Positions 11,683 to 25,017 of a stretch of 64,000 bases of DNA are shown here, piece after piece (within the stretch, counting starts at the first letter, position 1; each line of letters begins with the position of its first letter). The DNA lies in assembly GCA_947179155.2 (NCBI GenBank), contig OX359276.1, forward strand, positions 40,684,192-40,748,191, given 5' to 3'. The position numbers and the translations under genes are program-made. The notes beneath the pieces were generated by a model. It did not search any database. It was not told the origin of the DNA and saw only the letters and a program-made list of their open reading frames with translations. The DNA comes from Hedera helix. Its lineage: Eukaryota > Streptophyta > Magnoliopsida > Apiales > Araliaceae.

Positions 11683-14600
11683 ATTTGTTTCCGCTCTAGA
11701 ACATTAGCTGTTATTATACATTTTTAATCTCATTGATCCACTCTTTTAATATTCTAGTGGAACTTTAATGGTCTGGATGAGTGTATTATGATACATGTTT
11801 AATGTAGTCTGTTTTTACTGCTGGCAGTTGGAATATGGATAAATGAGGATTTCCTGAGCTAGTGTCTTGAGTGCAACTTTATGCTGAACTTCCTGCTAGG
11901 TTTTCTGGTAATAATTGTCTTCCCTTTGCTGGGAGTTTATTTTTTGTTTTTTTATAGGATGTATGAACTATGAAGGCATGTTATTTCCATTGCTGGTGCT
12001 GGGTTTCATGAGATCAATATCTGTTACGATACATTAGATTTATCACAACAATTGATAATATTTGATTGTATGCTGTGGAATGTGAATTTTAAGTAATCAC
12101 GCAGGTGAAGGATTATTAGGTTTCTCGTATTGACTAATCTAATTATCTAGTCTTTGGGATGAGTAAAATAAACCTGAGGGTCTTGGCAGTTTACAGCTAA
12201 TATAAGGTTGTAACTAAATTGGCTTTCTGGTTAATTGATAGATGAAAATATTGTCAACTAGATGACTTGGTTGAGCAGATCTTGTGCAGTTCCACATTTT
12301 GCGCCTCAAATCAGGTGAAGTTTTTCATTCTTTTATGGGTGTTTTTAGAAGAATGACGTTAGTATATAAGCTAAAGCATTATCTGGTTGTATGTAAATGG
12401 TATTGTTATCTCACAGTGTTTTGGTTTAACATCTGCATGGTTGGCAGCTTGAGAATTGTTCTTGGAAGGTTGTTTTACTGTTCTGCTTGGTGCTTTAAGC
12501 TTCTGTTCATAGTTTCACGACGTTGATGCGGTTGCGTAATTATGTATGTCAATACTCTTATTCCTCTATAAATATGCTTTAGGCTTCTGTTCATACTTGT
12601 TCTGATTTATTACTCGTTTATGTTGGGTGATACATGGCTTTTGCCAATACCTAAACTTTTAATGTAATCTTTATATTTTTACTGGAGAAATCTATTGCTT
12701 TTTGGGGTTTGGTCCTTATTTCTGTAATTTTTCTTAGTCTTAATTGTCGTAAATTTGAATTTTTATATAAGTTTGGTTCAATGTGGATGTTACTTGTGCT
12801 TCTGGCTGTGGAGTTGGTTTCTGCCCCTGTAATTTACTCTGGTATGCAATTTATATAGCAGCAGATCTTATACTAAACTCAAAGTAGTTTTCTCTTTTCT
12901 GATTTAAAATTTTTTTCTCTTTCATATTTGTTGATGATTTTAGTTTTTAATTCTCTGTGGATACATATAGATATTATGTCCTGTCACCATGATTTAGGTG
13001 ATCAAGTTTCCAGATCATCTCAGGTTAATACTTGTCCTCCATTCTCTTTTAAGTTTTATTATTAGTGGCCTGGGAACATAGGATGAAGGAATTCGGTTCC
13101 TGTAGTTCTTTTTACACAGACTTTAGGTTGATTTTGAATAAGGAATGGGAACTTAGGATGAAGGAATTAGGTTCCTGGAATTTTATTTACATGAACCTAA
13201 CTCCTCATGTCCGAGTCTATTTTTTTTTCCCCAACATGAGGACAGTGATTGATGAAATGAACTTGGACCATGGATAGTTGAAGTGGACTTTGAATAAATG
13301 TATCGTGGGAGTTGCTGATGCTATTTTGGCCCTTCTGTCATCTATTGGCATGCTTGTTATGCAATTGGGATCCCACGCGATGAAGTTAATCATCTATGAA
13401 CCTACTGATATATAGGTGCTTATGCAATAAGTTGTAGGTCAGGTTCGCCTTCTAAATTTTTGTTTTGTTCCAGAAAGTTAAATAATCACCATGACTTCAG
13501 GTCATAGGTTTAGGATAGACAGTAATGCTGGAAGGAAAATTTGAAAACACTGCCTCAATCTAATAAAAGAGGAAAAAGTGCTATACCTTATTGGGTCTTT
13601 AAATATTCGCCTCTTAACCGGTGATTTATTTGCCTAGGAAGAAGAGCCAATTAAGAGTATCGATCCATATTTGGGCAGACACCATGCTGTCCAGTTTTGT
13701 ATCTTTACCTTGGATCATCACCAATTTAGTTTAATTTGGTTGGACAAATGCCTTTGTTATGTGGTGATTACTGTGCTATCAAAGAGAGCATATTTTGAAG
13801 ACTCTGTCTTAGTTGTTCTTTTACTTTTTCCCTTTGCTTTTTTACGAGTGACTGTTTTCTTCCAGGGCTGTGTTGAAGCCTTTTTTTGTTAATTTGTTGA
13901 ATTAATTCTGCCATCCATTAGGGAGTTGACTATTCTCTCTTTTGCGTCTGAAAACATGCGATTGAAAACATGTGATCGTGAAGTTGACTATGTTTTTCCT
14001 GAGCGTAGATATAAATGACTGGTAATTGAATGACGAAGGGGTTGAGGTGGATGACCCAAGGTCGGAGCTTGGAGCAACTATTTTAATGAGTAGTGATAGC
14101 CATATGGATAATGGATGAATAGAAATTATGTGATCTAGCGAATATAAACGGACTGGTAGAATACAAATTTCTTTTGTAGGATCTTCAGTCTTGTACAAGT
14201 AAAATCCATCGGTATCAATGTTCTAAAAAAATCATTAGATGGACCTAGGTGGTGGAAGGTGCGCCCGCGCACACAATATTTGTACAATTAAATCTATTGG
14301 TTTCAAACGAGGTTATTAGATCAACAGTTGTTGACAGTGGCAGATTGTTATGTGAACATCAATGTCTTTAAAAGAATGCTGAAGAATGTTGTTGAATTGC
14401 TTTCAATTTAAATTAGATGGCAGTTCATTTGTAACATTATCCAATGAAAATTCAAGTGCAACTGTATAAAGCACATATAAGATTGTAAAGATTTGTTCTC
14501 CATTCATCAATCTTGGGCTGGGGTTCTCTTGCACTTTCTCCTGACAACTTTTATACACACACACACAAAAGTTGTTCTGACTTTTGAGTAGCTTCTGAAG

Positions 14601-17170
14601 TCCTCTGGATTAGTGTCTGGGATACTAAGAAAGTGAGATGATGTGTATGATATCAATGTGTTAACTTTACTAATGCTTGATGTGGAAAAGAACCTTTGAA
14701 AAAGTTGCTTATAGAGAAGAACCTTTGCAAAAAGTTGCTGAATAAATGATGTGTATGTTTGCAGTTATAATAATTTGGTTGTGTATGGTGAATCAACAAC
14801 AATTCACATCTTGCCAGGTCATTTTATAAGTCCCTTTCTGTAAGAGTTTCTTATAACAATAGCAATGCTCAAATTTTTAATCAAATAACTTGCAGAAACA
14901 ATATTAGTTTTCTTGATAAAGTTTATAATCAATAAATTTAGTATCATAAGATGGGATTTAGAGTGCTATCAAGTTCCAATCATGGATAAGGTGTGTTTAA
15001 CCTTACCGTTTTGAAGATCAACCGTTTACTTGTAGGCATAGAATTCCAATGCCCAGCTAGGTGGCCATGGTGAGCATTGATAGTTTCCTTCGAGAGTTAA
15101 GGAGGATGCGGGTTCTAGTAATTGTTAATTTGTTATTAGAGTTTTTTATGCAATGCTGTTTGAATCTGTGCTTTTTCTTGTTCTATATTGTTGTAGAGTA
15201 AATGATTTTTTTATTATTATTATGATTCAATACTATCTAATCACTAGTGAAGGCTTACCCAAGGATCATGCGAATTTGTTTTAAATTGGCTTTTTGTATT
15301 TTGTTGGGGCTGTGGAAAAATTGGAGATGGAGGAGGAAGGTGGTTTGGGATGTATTTTGGATCTGTTATTTGCTTGTTGAGTCATAGTAAAGTAATCAGG
15401 TGGACAGGGCAAGTGGATGGCTAATAAATAACACACTGGAATGTAGGACCATTAGAAACTAACTTGATGATTGTGGACAAATGTTGAAATTGATTGCTAC
15501 ATTTTCTAGTTGAACCATCTCCATCTAATGGAAATAACTAGTAAGAATTCCCTGAATACCAAGATAAACAACTTTTCTGACCTATAAAGACTTTTTTCTA
15601 AAGTATATGGTAAAACACTTTCTATGGTTCATCATATATTTAAATTCTGGCTACGGAAGCATTTAAATGATAATTGGTTTCAAAATTGTTTTCTTTAATA
15701 TTTTCCTGTTTCTTTGTTATCATTGTAATGGAATAGTGGACTTTCCTATTGAACCATGGGGTGGGTTTCTTTTTCGGCAGATATGGATTGCTTGTTGGTT
15801 AGGATTTAGTGTCTGATTTTATCAGGTGAATGGTTCACCGAGTTTTTGTGTTGATATCAACTCTCATGTCATTGTTTTTCCCTTGCTATGCTCTTCGTTG
15901 CCCTGAATATGCCATATCCATTCATTGCTGTTAGCCAGGTGACCAAATCCACAAGGAAGCCAAGATATATGGGGAGGCAGCCAGGCAGCCAGGCAGGTAA
16001 TGAAATGAAGCAAACGAGCTCAGTATATATTTTTTTGGGCTTCGTTTCTTCAGTTAGAAATCATATAATTTAGCCACCGGATTCATGACACTTGTTCCAA
16101 AAGAACATCATGAATTAACAAGTACTTTGGTTTCGTGTTTCAAATTTTTCGCTAACTAATTATATTTAAGATTGATATAATTTTTGAATAATTGTTTTCA
16201 CTGAAGTTTCGTATTAAGAAAAGTCATCCAAGAATATTCTGTAACGCAATCTAAAATTTGATATTTCGTAAAGTCTGTAGAAAGCTAGGTGGAGCCCTTA
16301 GTTTAAAGGGATAGAGATGTTGGGCATTTGGAGTGGTTTAATGACTGAGTTTAATATTTTCATAATGTACGAATTGTTCAAGCCTTGAAGGAATTGCTAA
16401 ATGAGTCGTTGTAGAAAAAGAGATGCAACCATATCATGCTTGATTCATATAATACATGCATTAGTAATTCAAACAATTTTTTTTAATGAGAACAAGCCAT
16501 ACGACATACAATTTAACCAACTTTTGCAGAGAATTTCTCTTTTGTTCTAAGATTAGCGATATTTTTTAAAGTTCAAAATTAGTAAAATATATTTTTGGAT
16601 TACAAAATTATATGAAATTCATAACATGCGGTTATTTATATATTAGTTAGACTGAGTACTACGAACTACTCTATTTCTAACAAAATTAGGAATATATTTA
16701 ATTTTTTTTTTCTTCTTAAAAGTTGTTCATAAAATGGTACTCTAATCATTGTTTAAAACGAAATGAATACACTTTAGTTAACACAAAAATTTTGAGATGA
16801 CCTGTCGTTCTAGCCGTATAAAATTCTCCTGTATTAATTGTAGATCCTATCGATCTCACACCCGATTTTACTGATGTCAAAAATTAAAAAAAAATAAGAC
16901 CTGCGATCACCATTTCGGGTGCCAAAATCCATCGCTCTAGTTAACCAGGTTGTTGGTAGGAGGAGCCATTGGGTTTAAAATGGGTGTTATTTTCAGGTCA
17001 AAAGTGCCATGAAAGTTGTCTGGTGCCCAATTTCTCTTTTATGGATAAAAAAAGTGACACCTGGCTCATTCTCACTGGGCAATCATTTCAAACCTCCCCC
17101 ATCCGGATATCTATAATCATACACAGCGGAGTTCTTCTAATGGATAATATACATATTCGGTAATAAAATC
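11683..17170. other. Gene-free stretch of 5.5 kb downstream of the PWI/SR gene
   Basis: The first few hundred bases should include the 3' UTR of the PWI/SR gene. The rest, to about 16100, is T-rich and less AT-biased than other spacers, like UTR or intron sequence, but no frame shows a recognisable domain. Visible items are a 75 bp imperfect direct repeat (13072 and 13147, GGGAAC...AGGATGAAGGAATT), a ~30 bp repeat near 14690-14740 (AGAACCTTTG...AAAGTTGCT), and GGCAGCCAGGCAGCCAGGCAG near 15975. 16100-17170 is the AT-rich upstream region of PTAC16. Confidence 0.5.
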
Positions 17171-17236
17171 TAGAGAAATTGGCAATTGAAAATTGTCCTA
17201 TCACTAGAGAAATTGGCAATTGAAAATTGTCCTATC
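17171..17236 (+). repeat. 34 bp tandem duplication in the PTAC16 5' region
   Basis: A 32 bp segment beginning TAGAGAAATTGGCAATTG occurs at 17171 and again at 17205, ending 11 bases before the start codon. It probably lies in the 5' UTR. Confidence 0.85.
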
Positions 17237-17246
17237 CTTTGTTTTA

Positions 17247-20200
17247 ATGGCTCCAATTCTAAGCTCCAATTCATTTCTCCTAACCGCAACACCCCATTCA
17301 AGAATCACACTTAAAAATTCAAGAATCACTGTATTAGCCAAGAATGGTGGACTATTCCGGCTGGTCAAAGCAAAGGCGGCGGCGGCAGATGATGAAAAAG
17401 AGAGCCAGTCGGCAAAATCTAATCCCTTCCGTTTCGACTTCGGCAAGATACCCGATGTAAAATCTCTGATACCAGTTGTAAAAAATCCATCTCGGGTCCT
17501 GTCATTTGGGCAAAGAAGTAAAGATTCCGGCACGGTCTTTGTTGCTGGTGCAACTGGTCAGGCTGGTATTCGAATAGCACAGACGCTGCTCCGTCAAGGT
17601 TTTAGCGTGAGGGCCTGTGTACCGGAGCTTGGTGCTGCTCAGGAGCTAGCTCAGTTGGCTGCCAAGTACAAGGTGCATTATATTGCCTCCAGTTCACAGA
17701 ATGTCTCGTTTGCAAAATTTAAAATTTATTAGGATAAATTTTTGTTACTGGACCGCTAAATTTGAGTTCTTAGTTTAGTAGTGTTGCCATGATCACATAA
17801 CAATTAAGTTGCCCTAACATACTTTGTCATTTTATATCATTATAAGAAAAATTGGACCGTCTTTCTTTTATAATTTTTTGAAGGCCAATAAGACTCTTTT
17901 CGTGCAAAGGGAGAGTATAAACCATGATCAGTATTCACACTATAATTTTAACTTCAATTTTCCTTCCTCATTTCCCCCAAAACTAAAAAACAAAAACTCT
18001 TCTGTTTGCCCCCTACGTTAGACAAATAGTTCAATCTGCAAAATTTGCAAATATTCTACATGTATATATGTTCAATGATTAACTAATAAGTTATAGCTTA
18101 GTAACGATGATGTTATGTTAATTAAATTATGATGTCAAACTTGAGGACATTGTGCCTTTTTATACTGCTATCAATAAAAGATAATAACTATTTCAGATAA
18201 TCTCTACCGAGGAGTCAAAGCGCCTCAATGTTGTTGAATCCACCTTCCAAGATGCAGAATCCATTGCAAAGGCCATAGGGAATGCTGCCAAAGTTGTTGT
18301 CACAATTGGTCCGGCTGAAAATGGGCCGAACATGGCGGTCACTGCCTCAGATGCCTTACAAGTCATTCAAGGTGCTGAATTGGCGGGTGTTGGACACGTG
18401 GCCATAATCTATGATGGATCGACGGTATCGACCAATAATGTACTGGATGGTATCTCGTCTTTCTTTAGCAACCTGTTCTCAAGAACACAACCTTTGACAG
18501 TGATTCTCCAAAAGGTTGTTGAGACAGACATAAATTATACCCTTATAAAAACCAACTTAACAGAGGATTTCTCCCCCGAGAGTTCGTACAACATTATTGT
18601 CTCAGCCGAAGGGAGTGCCAGTACGAACGACTACAAAGTAATGTAATGGATGAGATAATTTTCTTTTCATTGTGAATTATCTTGTACTAGTATTTAATAT
18701 GGAAAATGCCATTATCATAGATAATCTTGAATTTTTGATATTGCTATCGCTATTGTGTTGTATAGACAAATGTTGCTTATAATCTAATTATTCTCTCTTC
18801 TGAATATTGTTGATTGTTGTACTCACTTATTTCTGGAAAAATATAGGTAGCAAAGTCCCGGATTGCATCGTTGGTGGCTGATGTTTTTTCCAATACGACA
18901 GTGGCAGAGAACAAGGTATTCTTCTCGCTAGTAATAGTTTCTTGTGTAGTCCATTATGTTATTAAGACATGAAAACCTCACCACACATTAATTACCGACA
19001 ACTATATTTAAGATACTGAAGCAGGATATGAATTTGTGGTATGTTAGACTCCCTTCCCTTGAGGTTGCTAAATTCCTCGGTAAGGAGGCATAAGCATTCA
19101 ACGTAGAGATCTGAATAGATACAACACACATGAAATTCGATAAACCATTGTAACACTTGCCAATCCAATGGCATTAGCTAAAAAAGCAGAAACAAAAGAT
19201 AAATGTTAAAAGATGGGGAAAGGAAAATAGTCTAGTAGTTTGGTAGTACTGTGCTACTCTTACTGTGATTTAAGTAGCACCAGAGGATGCACCTGATAGG
19301 CCCAAGGGATTATGACGTGTTAGAAATCAAGTTCATTGCTACCAATGCATTCATAAAGCACTGAGAACTATGTATGCTTAGAGATTAAGAACCTACAACT
19401 ATATTCGCCTAATGGAAGGAGAATAGAAGGTTATGATTCTTATGAAATACTTCGGATCTAGAAGAGGAGGCTTCCATGTTTGCTTGATTAATTGATTTGT
19501 GTATGAATGAATGGGTTCATATTTTGTCTTAGTGGTATTTGCTGTTTCAGTTCACCACTTAATTCAACTCTGGACTAAATTTCTTTCAGGTTGTGGAAGT
19601 TTTTACAGATCCAACAGCACCCTCAAGGCCTGTAGACAAGCTTTTCAGGTACTTGCATTTTTTTTTTTTACCATTGTATGCCTATACCAAGTGAAGAAAA
19701 GAAACTCATTGCATGTATGGATTCCCTTCCCTTGTAAATGAAACACAATCTAAAAATTGCAAGCTTTAATCATTTTTAGTGCCATTCCCGAGGATGGTAG
19801 AAGGAAAGCTTATGCAGAAGCACTTGCAAATGCAAAATCTGAGGAAGCAGCTATAGAAGCTAGAGAGAAAGCGCGTGACGCAGCTGAGGCAGCAAAGAAG
19901 CTTAAAGAAGAGGTAAAAAACCTAGAAGAGCAGGAGTCACGGGCTGCTACGCTTGCTGAAGAGGCCCAAGGGAAGGCTGCAGCTGCAAGAACTTCAGTTG
20001 AAAGCCTCTTGAGTAAAGCAAAAGACATTAATTTAGGATCGTCTTGGGATAAATTTAGTTTACAGTTTGCATCAGCAGTTCAGAAAGTTAGTGAGGAACC
20101 AAAAGTGCAGATTGCCACTGTTAGGGGACAGGCTAAGGCTAAGGCTTTGCCTGCAAAGAAAGCAGTAATAAAACAACTTACACGGAAAGAGGTCCCAAAG

Positions 20201-20293
20201 CCGAAAGCCAAACAAACAGAGGCTACGGTAGAAGTGAGGAATGTTTTTGGCGGCCTTTTTAAGCAAGAGACCTTCTACGTTGATGATGACTGA
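17247..20293 (+). CDS. PTAC16: PTAC16, plastid transcriptionally active chromosome protein 16
   Basis: Five coding exons join in phase: 17247-17672, 18197-18637, 18847-18915, 19590-19648, 19780-20293, giving 502 residues, close to the usual length of about 510. The N-terminus is Ser/Thr-rich and basic, as expected for a chloroplast transit peptide. A Rossmann-type GATGQAGIRIAQTLL nucleotide-binding motif lies at about residues 103-117, followed by an NAD(P)-binding domain resembling atypical short-chain dehydrogenases. The C-terminal third (exon 5) is an Ala/Glu/Lys-rich coiled coil with a basic LPAKKAVIKQ region, ending in GLFKQETFYVDDD. By family the protein is found in plastid nucleoids and on thylakoids and is a phosphorylation target; whether it has enzymatic activity is not known. 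Relative to the family text I recall, two residues seem absent in LTVILQKVV (exon 2), an in-frame change. Intron 3 is the longest (674 bp). Confidence 0.9.
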
Positions 20294-22440
20294 GAATAAA
20301 TGCAGAAATTTCCGTTTCACTGTTGTGCCCATCTTCATGCCCATCTGGTTTAGGATAATATTGTTGATACTAAAGGACTGGCTTGATGGATACGAGCAAG
20401 AAATGTGCATTATGTTTACTACTAATTTGAAAGTAAGAAATAAAATTTATCATTTGACAGGGGGAGTCACCTGAATTTTGTTTCTCCCAGCTTTATTTAA
20501 TCATAAATCTTATCAAGGCTCCACTAATAAATTTAAATTTAGTTTGATTACTTAGTTAGCTTGCCCATGACAAACTGACAGTTTTCATACGGGCTTGAGG
20601 CAAGAGGTTTACCCCTGTGACTACCAAAGGGGAAAACAAAGAAAGAAGGGAAAAATATATAAAGCTTAGGATGGATGTAATTTATTAGCACGGTCATCTA
20701 GCTCTCACCCAAGTATTATAATATGGGTAATTGTGTCAATTAACTAATTTCATTAATGATATTATTCTTATTTTATTATTATTATTTTTAATCAAAACTA
20801 TCTCATTTGGGTAGTGAAGACGAAATTCAGACAATAATATTTGATAATTACATTTAAATATTACTTTATTTTAGGAAAAAATAGAGTTTGAAATTTTGTT
20901 GTCGATATGATCTAATGCACAGACCTCATTAGAATTAGAATGACTCATTACGTAGCTGTATTGGTAAAATTGAAGAAACAATTTTTTTACTGTTAAAGTA
21001 AATCTTATTTTCGCTTTTTTCAAAACAGAAACAGTTAATAAATTTCTGCTTTTAATTTCGAAAAAGTATAAATAGAATAAAAAAAAGTAGAAATAGAAGC
21101 AAAAATTCAGAAACAAAAACAATTACCAAAGTTTTTATTTATTTTTTATTTTATAAAGGATGGAGCCTGCTCCTTATTGGTTATTTTTTCAAGTGAGGGA
21201 CCAAAAGACTATTCTTCCTGGGTTCAATATTTATTGTCACAAGACGTAAATTCAGACATACGGAAGAGAGACAGAACACTCTTAGTTGTGGTTTGGGTTT
21301 GCAGGATAGAAATTTGATGTGATATAATAATTTATGTAATAAAATAGAGTTATAATAATATAATAATAATAATATATTTAATTAATTAATTATTGGTATT
21401 TGTGTAGTATTTATAATATTATTATATTATGTTTAAAATTATGTTTGATTTACAAAATTATATAATTATATGTAATGTATAAATTAAATTTTAAGTCAAA
21501 ATATCAAATCAGTTATAATAATTATTATTTTGTCTTTTATGACATTATATTATTTACGTAATGAATAAATACATGAATTGAAAAATGTAATAAAAAATTA
21601 AAAAAATAATATAATAATACATTCATAATAAATTAATACGTGTAAAAGATAAACCGAACATAATAAATATCATATTAATATAATAACATATTGTATTACT
21701 TAGTGATACCACTTTGAATGTTTAAATTCCACAGCTGTATTCGTTTTTCAATGTAGGGAGCCCAATTTGAACAATAGTTTCGGCCTTTTTACATTTTAAT
21801 GACCTTACGCTGTGTTTGAGAAGATAGTCTCGTTTATTTTATTTTATAATTAAATTATAAAACTATAAATTAATATAAATTTATTTAATTTTAACTAATG
21901 CAATAATTAATATCATCAATTACATATTTTTATTACACGGGGAGAGAACTATTTTTGCTTATGGCTTATGTTAAGTAATAAGCAGTTTTGAGCTATTGGA
22001 TCAATTAAGTAGTGAAATTGTACGATAAGCAATAAATTGATACAAGAGTGCTTGGCCTTTATTTATTTATTATTATTATTTTTAAATAGTTTCAACTTCA
22101 TGAGATCGATGCTTATCTGAGTTTTTATATTTTTGGCTATTTTATCTCTTAATATTATAATAATACCAGAACAATCACCAAATAATGATAATGCCTTATT
22201 TCTATATATTCAGCGACAAAGATAAATGTTAGAATTATGTGATATTATTTAATTAAGTAATTATTTATGTTTTATGTCTATTTAAAATATTTTAAAGTTC
22301 AAAATAATTATAATTAATTCTAAAATTTAAATTTGATATTTTATTTTGTGACTGAGGGATTATTATTTTAAGATATTTTCAATTTAAAAGAATAAGTCCA
22401 AGGAGCGACACATGTCCAGGAAAAGAAATAAATGTAACTG
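20294..22440. other. PTAC16 3' UTR followed by AT-rich spacer
   Basis: The first 200 bases are the likely 3' UTR. From about 20680 the text is strongly AT-rich with AAT/TTA runs. No gene or element boundary is supported. Confidence 0.45.
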
Positions 22441-22473
22441 GGTCAGGTTTGGGTTTTCTAACCAGTCTCCCCT

Positions 22474-22880
22474 AACCAGTCTCCCCGTGAATCTCCACCA
22501 TACTTTAAAACATCATTGGGCCCAACCTAAAAGTTAGTCGGTCACTACTGTTACTATTTCCATATTAATTCCCACCATATCCTCCTCTGTTTATTGGAGA
22601 AACAAACACCGGAAAAATATCTTCCACTTGTCTCTCATTTTGCACAAGAAAATTGATATTTTTATAATTTTTTTTGTTATTTCCGTAAAAATTATCTATA
22701 ATAACGGTTTTAACATATAAAATATAGTCATAAGTATATAACGACAGTTTTAAAAACGTCACTATAAATAAAAATAACAAAAAATCATGTAAAAATAACA
22801 GTTCTCTTTCCACAACCATGACAAAAACCCTCATTTCCACCCTATTCACACTTTTCCTTTCCTCCCAAAATTTCTATTAA
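22474..22880 (+). pseudogene. 5' remnant of a dirigent gene (promoter, leader and signal-peptide start only)
   Basis: 22474-22641 duplicates the promoter and leader of the intact dirigent gene (23283-23650), with shared text such as TACTTTAAAACATCATTGGG and TTGGAGAAACAAACACCG. An insertion of about 160 bp (22642-22801, starting CACAAGAAAATTG and containing AACGACAGTTTTAAAAACGTC) interrupts the leader; its ends look CACTA-like, but this is weak. The ATG at 22818 opens a 20-codon frame, MTKTLISTLFTLFLSS, then drops into QNFY-stop. A deletion removed the end of the signal peptide and the rest of the gene is gone. Confidence 0.8.
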
Positions 22881-23364
22881 TATGGAGCTCGAGTGTCTGA
22901 ACGACAACAAGTTATATAGATAAAAAGAAAGCGACAATAACTTTTTGATTTTTATTATGAGAATTTTTTTATTTATGATATAAATTTATTTTAACAATAA
23001 TTTTATTTATAATAAATATATTTATTATATAAGAATGTTTTAATTAAATTAATTTTTTTATAAATACTCAGTGCTTTATAAATAGAACACAAACAAGAAA
23101 TAATAACATTCTAAAGAATTATAAGAAAATGTAATTGAATCTTAAATTAATGTGTGATGGGAATTTTTAACTTTTATTCTATAAAAAAAATTATATTATA
23201 AAAATTAATATATTAAGATTAATTTTATAAATTAAACCACAATAAATATTATATTTTTTAATTTTACACGGCTTACTTTCTAGCCGGTCTCCCCGTCGGT
23301 CTCCGTCCTACTTTAAAACATCATTGGGTCCAACCTCAAAGTCAGTCACGTCACTACTGTTATT

Positions 23365-23550
23365 AGAAAAGTTTTTCAATTATTTTAAAAATATTATTAC
23401 GTGGTATTTTAAATTAATTATATATTATTATTTTAATATATTTAATAAATTTTTATAATTAAATTTATTATATATATTAAAATAATAATATAAAATTAAC
23501 TTAAAATATCACGTTACACTATTCAGCAACACTCAATAATTTTTTCTGTT
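23365..23550. mobile_element. AT-rich MITE-like insertion in the dirigent promoter
   Basis: Compared with the duplicated promoter at 22474-22641, this copy has about 190 extra AT-rich bases between CTACTGTTATT and the ATTCCC text. The insert has inverted subterminal repeats: ACGTGGTATTTTAAATTAA on the left against the reverse complement of TTAACTTAAAATATCACGT on the right. Exact ends and target duplication are unclear. Confidence 0.5.
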
Positions 23551-23659
23551 ACTGTTTTTATTTCAATTCCCCTATTAATTCCCACTATATCCTCTTATAT
23601 TTATTGGAGAAACAAACACCGAAAAAATATCTTACACTTGTCTCTCATTTTCCACAACC

Positions 23660-24226
23660 ATGGCAAAAACCCTCATCTCCACCCTATTCACACTTTTCCT
23701 TTCCTCTCTCCTCCTCACCGGAGAATCCCAAAATTTCTCCAGAAACTTGCCAAGAAAATCCCTAGGCCTGAAAAAGGAAAAACTGAGCCACCTCCACTTC
23801 TACTTTCACGACATAGTCAGTGGCCGGAATCCCACCGCCGTCCGGGTGGCTTCCGCCGCCATGACAAACACATCGTCCACGTTGTTCGGGGTCGTGGTCA
23901 TGATGGATGATCCATTGACTGTTGGGCCGGACCCGAAGTCCAAACAAGTTGGAAGAGCCCAAGGAATTTACGCGTCCGCTTCGTTAAGTGAGCTGGGCTT
24001 TTTGATGGTTTTGAACTATGCTTTTACGGAAGGGAAGTATAATGGAAGCTGCCTTAGCATATTGGGCCGGAACTCGGTGCTGTCGGAAGTGAGAGAGATG
24101 CCGGTGGTTGGAGGGAGCGGACTTTTCCGATTTGCTCGTGGGTATGCTCAGGCGAAGACTCACACTGTTGACTACAAAAAAGGAGATGCTGTTGTGGAAT
24201 ATGATGTCTATGTCTTCCATTATTAA
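23660..24226 (+). CDS. Dirigent family protein, intact and intronless
   Basis: The gene encodes 188 residues. Residues 1 to about 23 form a hydrophobic signal peptide (LFTLFLSSLLLTG), so the product enters the secretory pathway, usually to the apoplast. The dirigent domain follows, with family landmarks LHFYFHDIVSGRNPTAVRVA (near 45-64), GRAQGIYASASL (near 98), the FTEGKYNGSCLSILGRN block (near 122-138), REMPVVGGSGLFRFARGYA (near 144-162) and the end VEYDVYVFHY. By family, dirigent proteins form eight-stranded beta-barrels that steer stereoselective coupling of phenoxy radicals in lignan or related pathways; they have no oxidase activity of their own. The substrate cannot be read from sequence. 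The start is fixed by the signal peptide and the ACAACC context. It is flanked by a 5' remnant copy upstream and a decayed copy at 36179. Confidence 0.93.
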   Translation: MAKTLISTLFTLFLSSLLLTGESQNFSRNLPRKSLGLKKEKLSHLHFYFHDIVSGRNPTAVRVASAAMTNTSSTLFGVVVMMDDPLTVGPDPKSKQVGRAQGIYASASLSELGFLMVLNYAFTEGKYNGSCLSILGRNSVLSEVREMPVVGGSGLFRFARGYAQAKTHTVDYKKGDAVVEYDVYVFHY

Positions 24227-24398
24227 TTAATTATCAAATTTTGTTCCTAGCTAGCCTTTTAATTTTGAAATATCAATATCAACATTTTTGTGTGCCTTCA
24301 TTTGAAAACTTTCATCTTGGAATACTAGCTCTCTATTTTATTTAGCTACTGCTTCTGTTTTTTTATACTCTTTTATTGTATGTATGTATGTATGTATG

Positions 24399-24429
<31 letters not shown>

Positions 24430-24800
24430 TAATGTCTGCATATAACATATTAAATCAAATGTAATTCGTAATTTATAATATATTAAATTAAAATTAACCA
24501 AAAAAAATTGTAAATTACATCACCTTCAACCATGACAGATGCTGTTTCAAGCCTAAAAGGGCGTCTTTGAGCCCTTCGAAAGTTTTACTAATTTTTGAAC
24601 TTATTTGCATTTTTCGTAAGTTTGTTATTTCTTCGTAATTAGGTGTACCATCTTATAGTTTAGTATTTAAAAGATTATTTTGGACATTTTTTAAGGTGAA
24701 GTTTTATTATTTAGAATTTATCAATCCATTGCGGTTGTTTAATCAATTTTACCATACTTTGCCAATTCGCGTGATTATTTATGAATTCAATTCCTGTAAT
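24227..24800. other. Dirigent 3' region and AT-rich spacer
   Basis: Contains the likely 3' UTR and a (TGTA)n then (TA)n microsatellite at 24377-24430. No further feature is supported. Confidence 0.5.
24377..24430. repeat. (TGTA)n/(TA)n microsatellite
   Basis: Six TGTA units pass directly into a TA run with one TGTA interruption. Confidence 0.9.
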
Positions 24801-24805
24801 TGAGG

Positions 24806-25017
24806 AGGTAAATGGATATAAACGAATTTAAATACAGTAATATTCGTATTTATATTCGAAAAATTAATTCAGTATTTGTATTCGTATTCAGTATTCGGCG
24901 AATTTTAAAAATATTATCCTTATCCGGTATTCAAAATAATATCCAAATACAAATAATATTTATTTCTATTTATTTTATTCGTATATTCGGGTATCCAAAT
25001 TCGTTTATCAGTCACCT
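24806..25017. mobile_element. Small inverted-repeat (MITE-like) element rich in ATTCGTATTC motifs
   Basis: The left end AGGTAAATGGATATAAACGA resembles the reverse complement of the right end (AGGTGACTGATAAACGAATT). The interior has many degenerate copies of ATTCGTATT/GAATAC. A similar motif cluster lies at 31340-31535. No clear target duplication was found. Confidence 0.4.
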
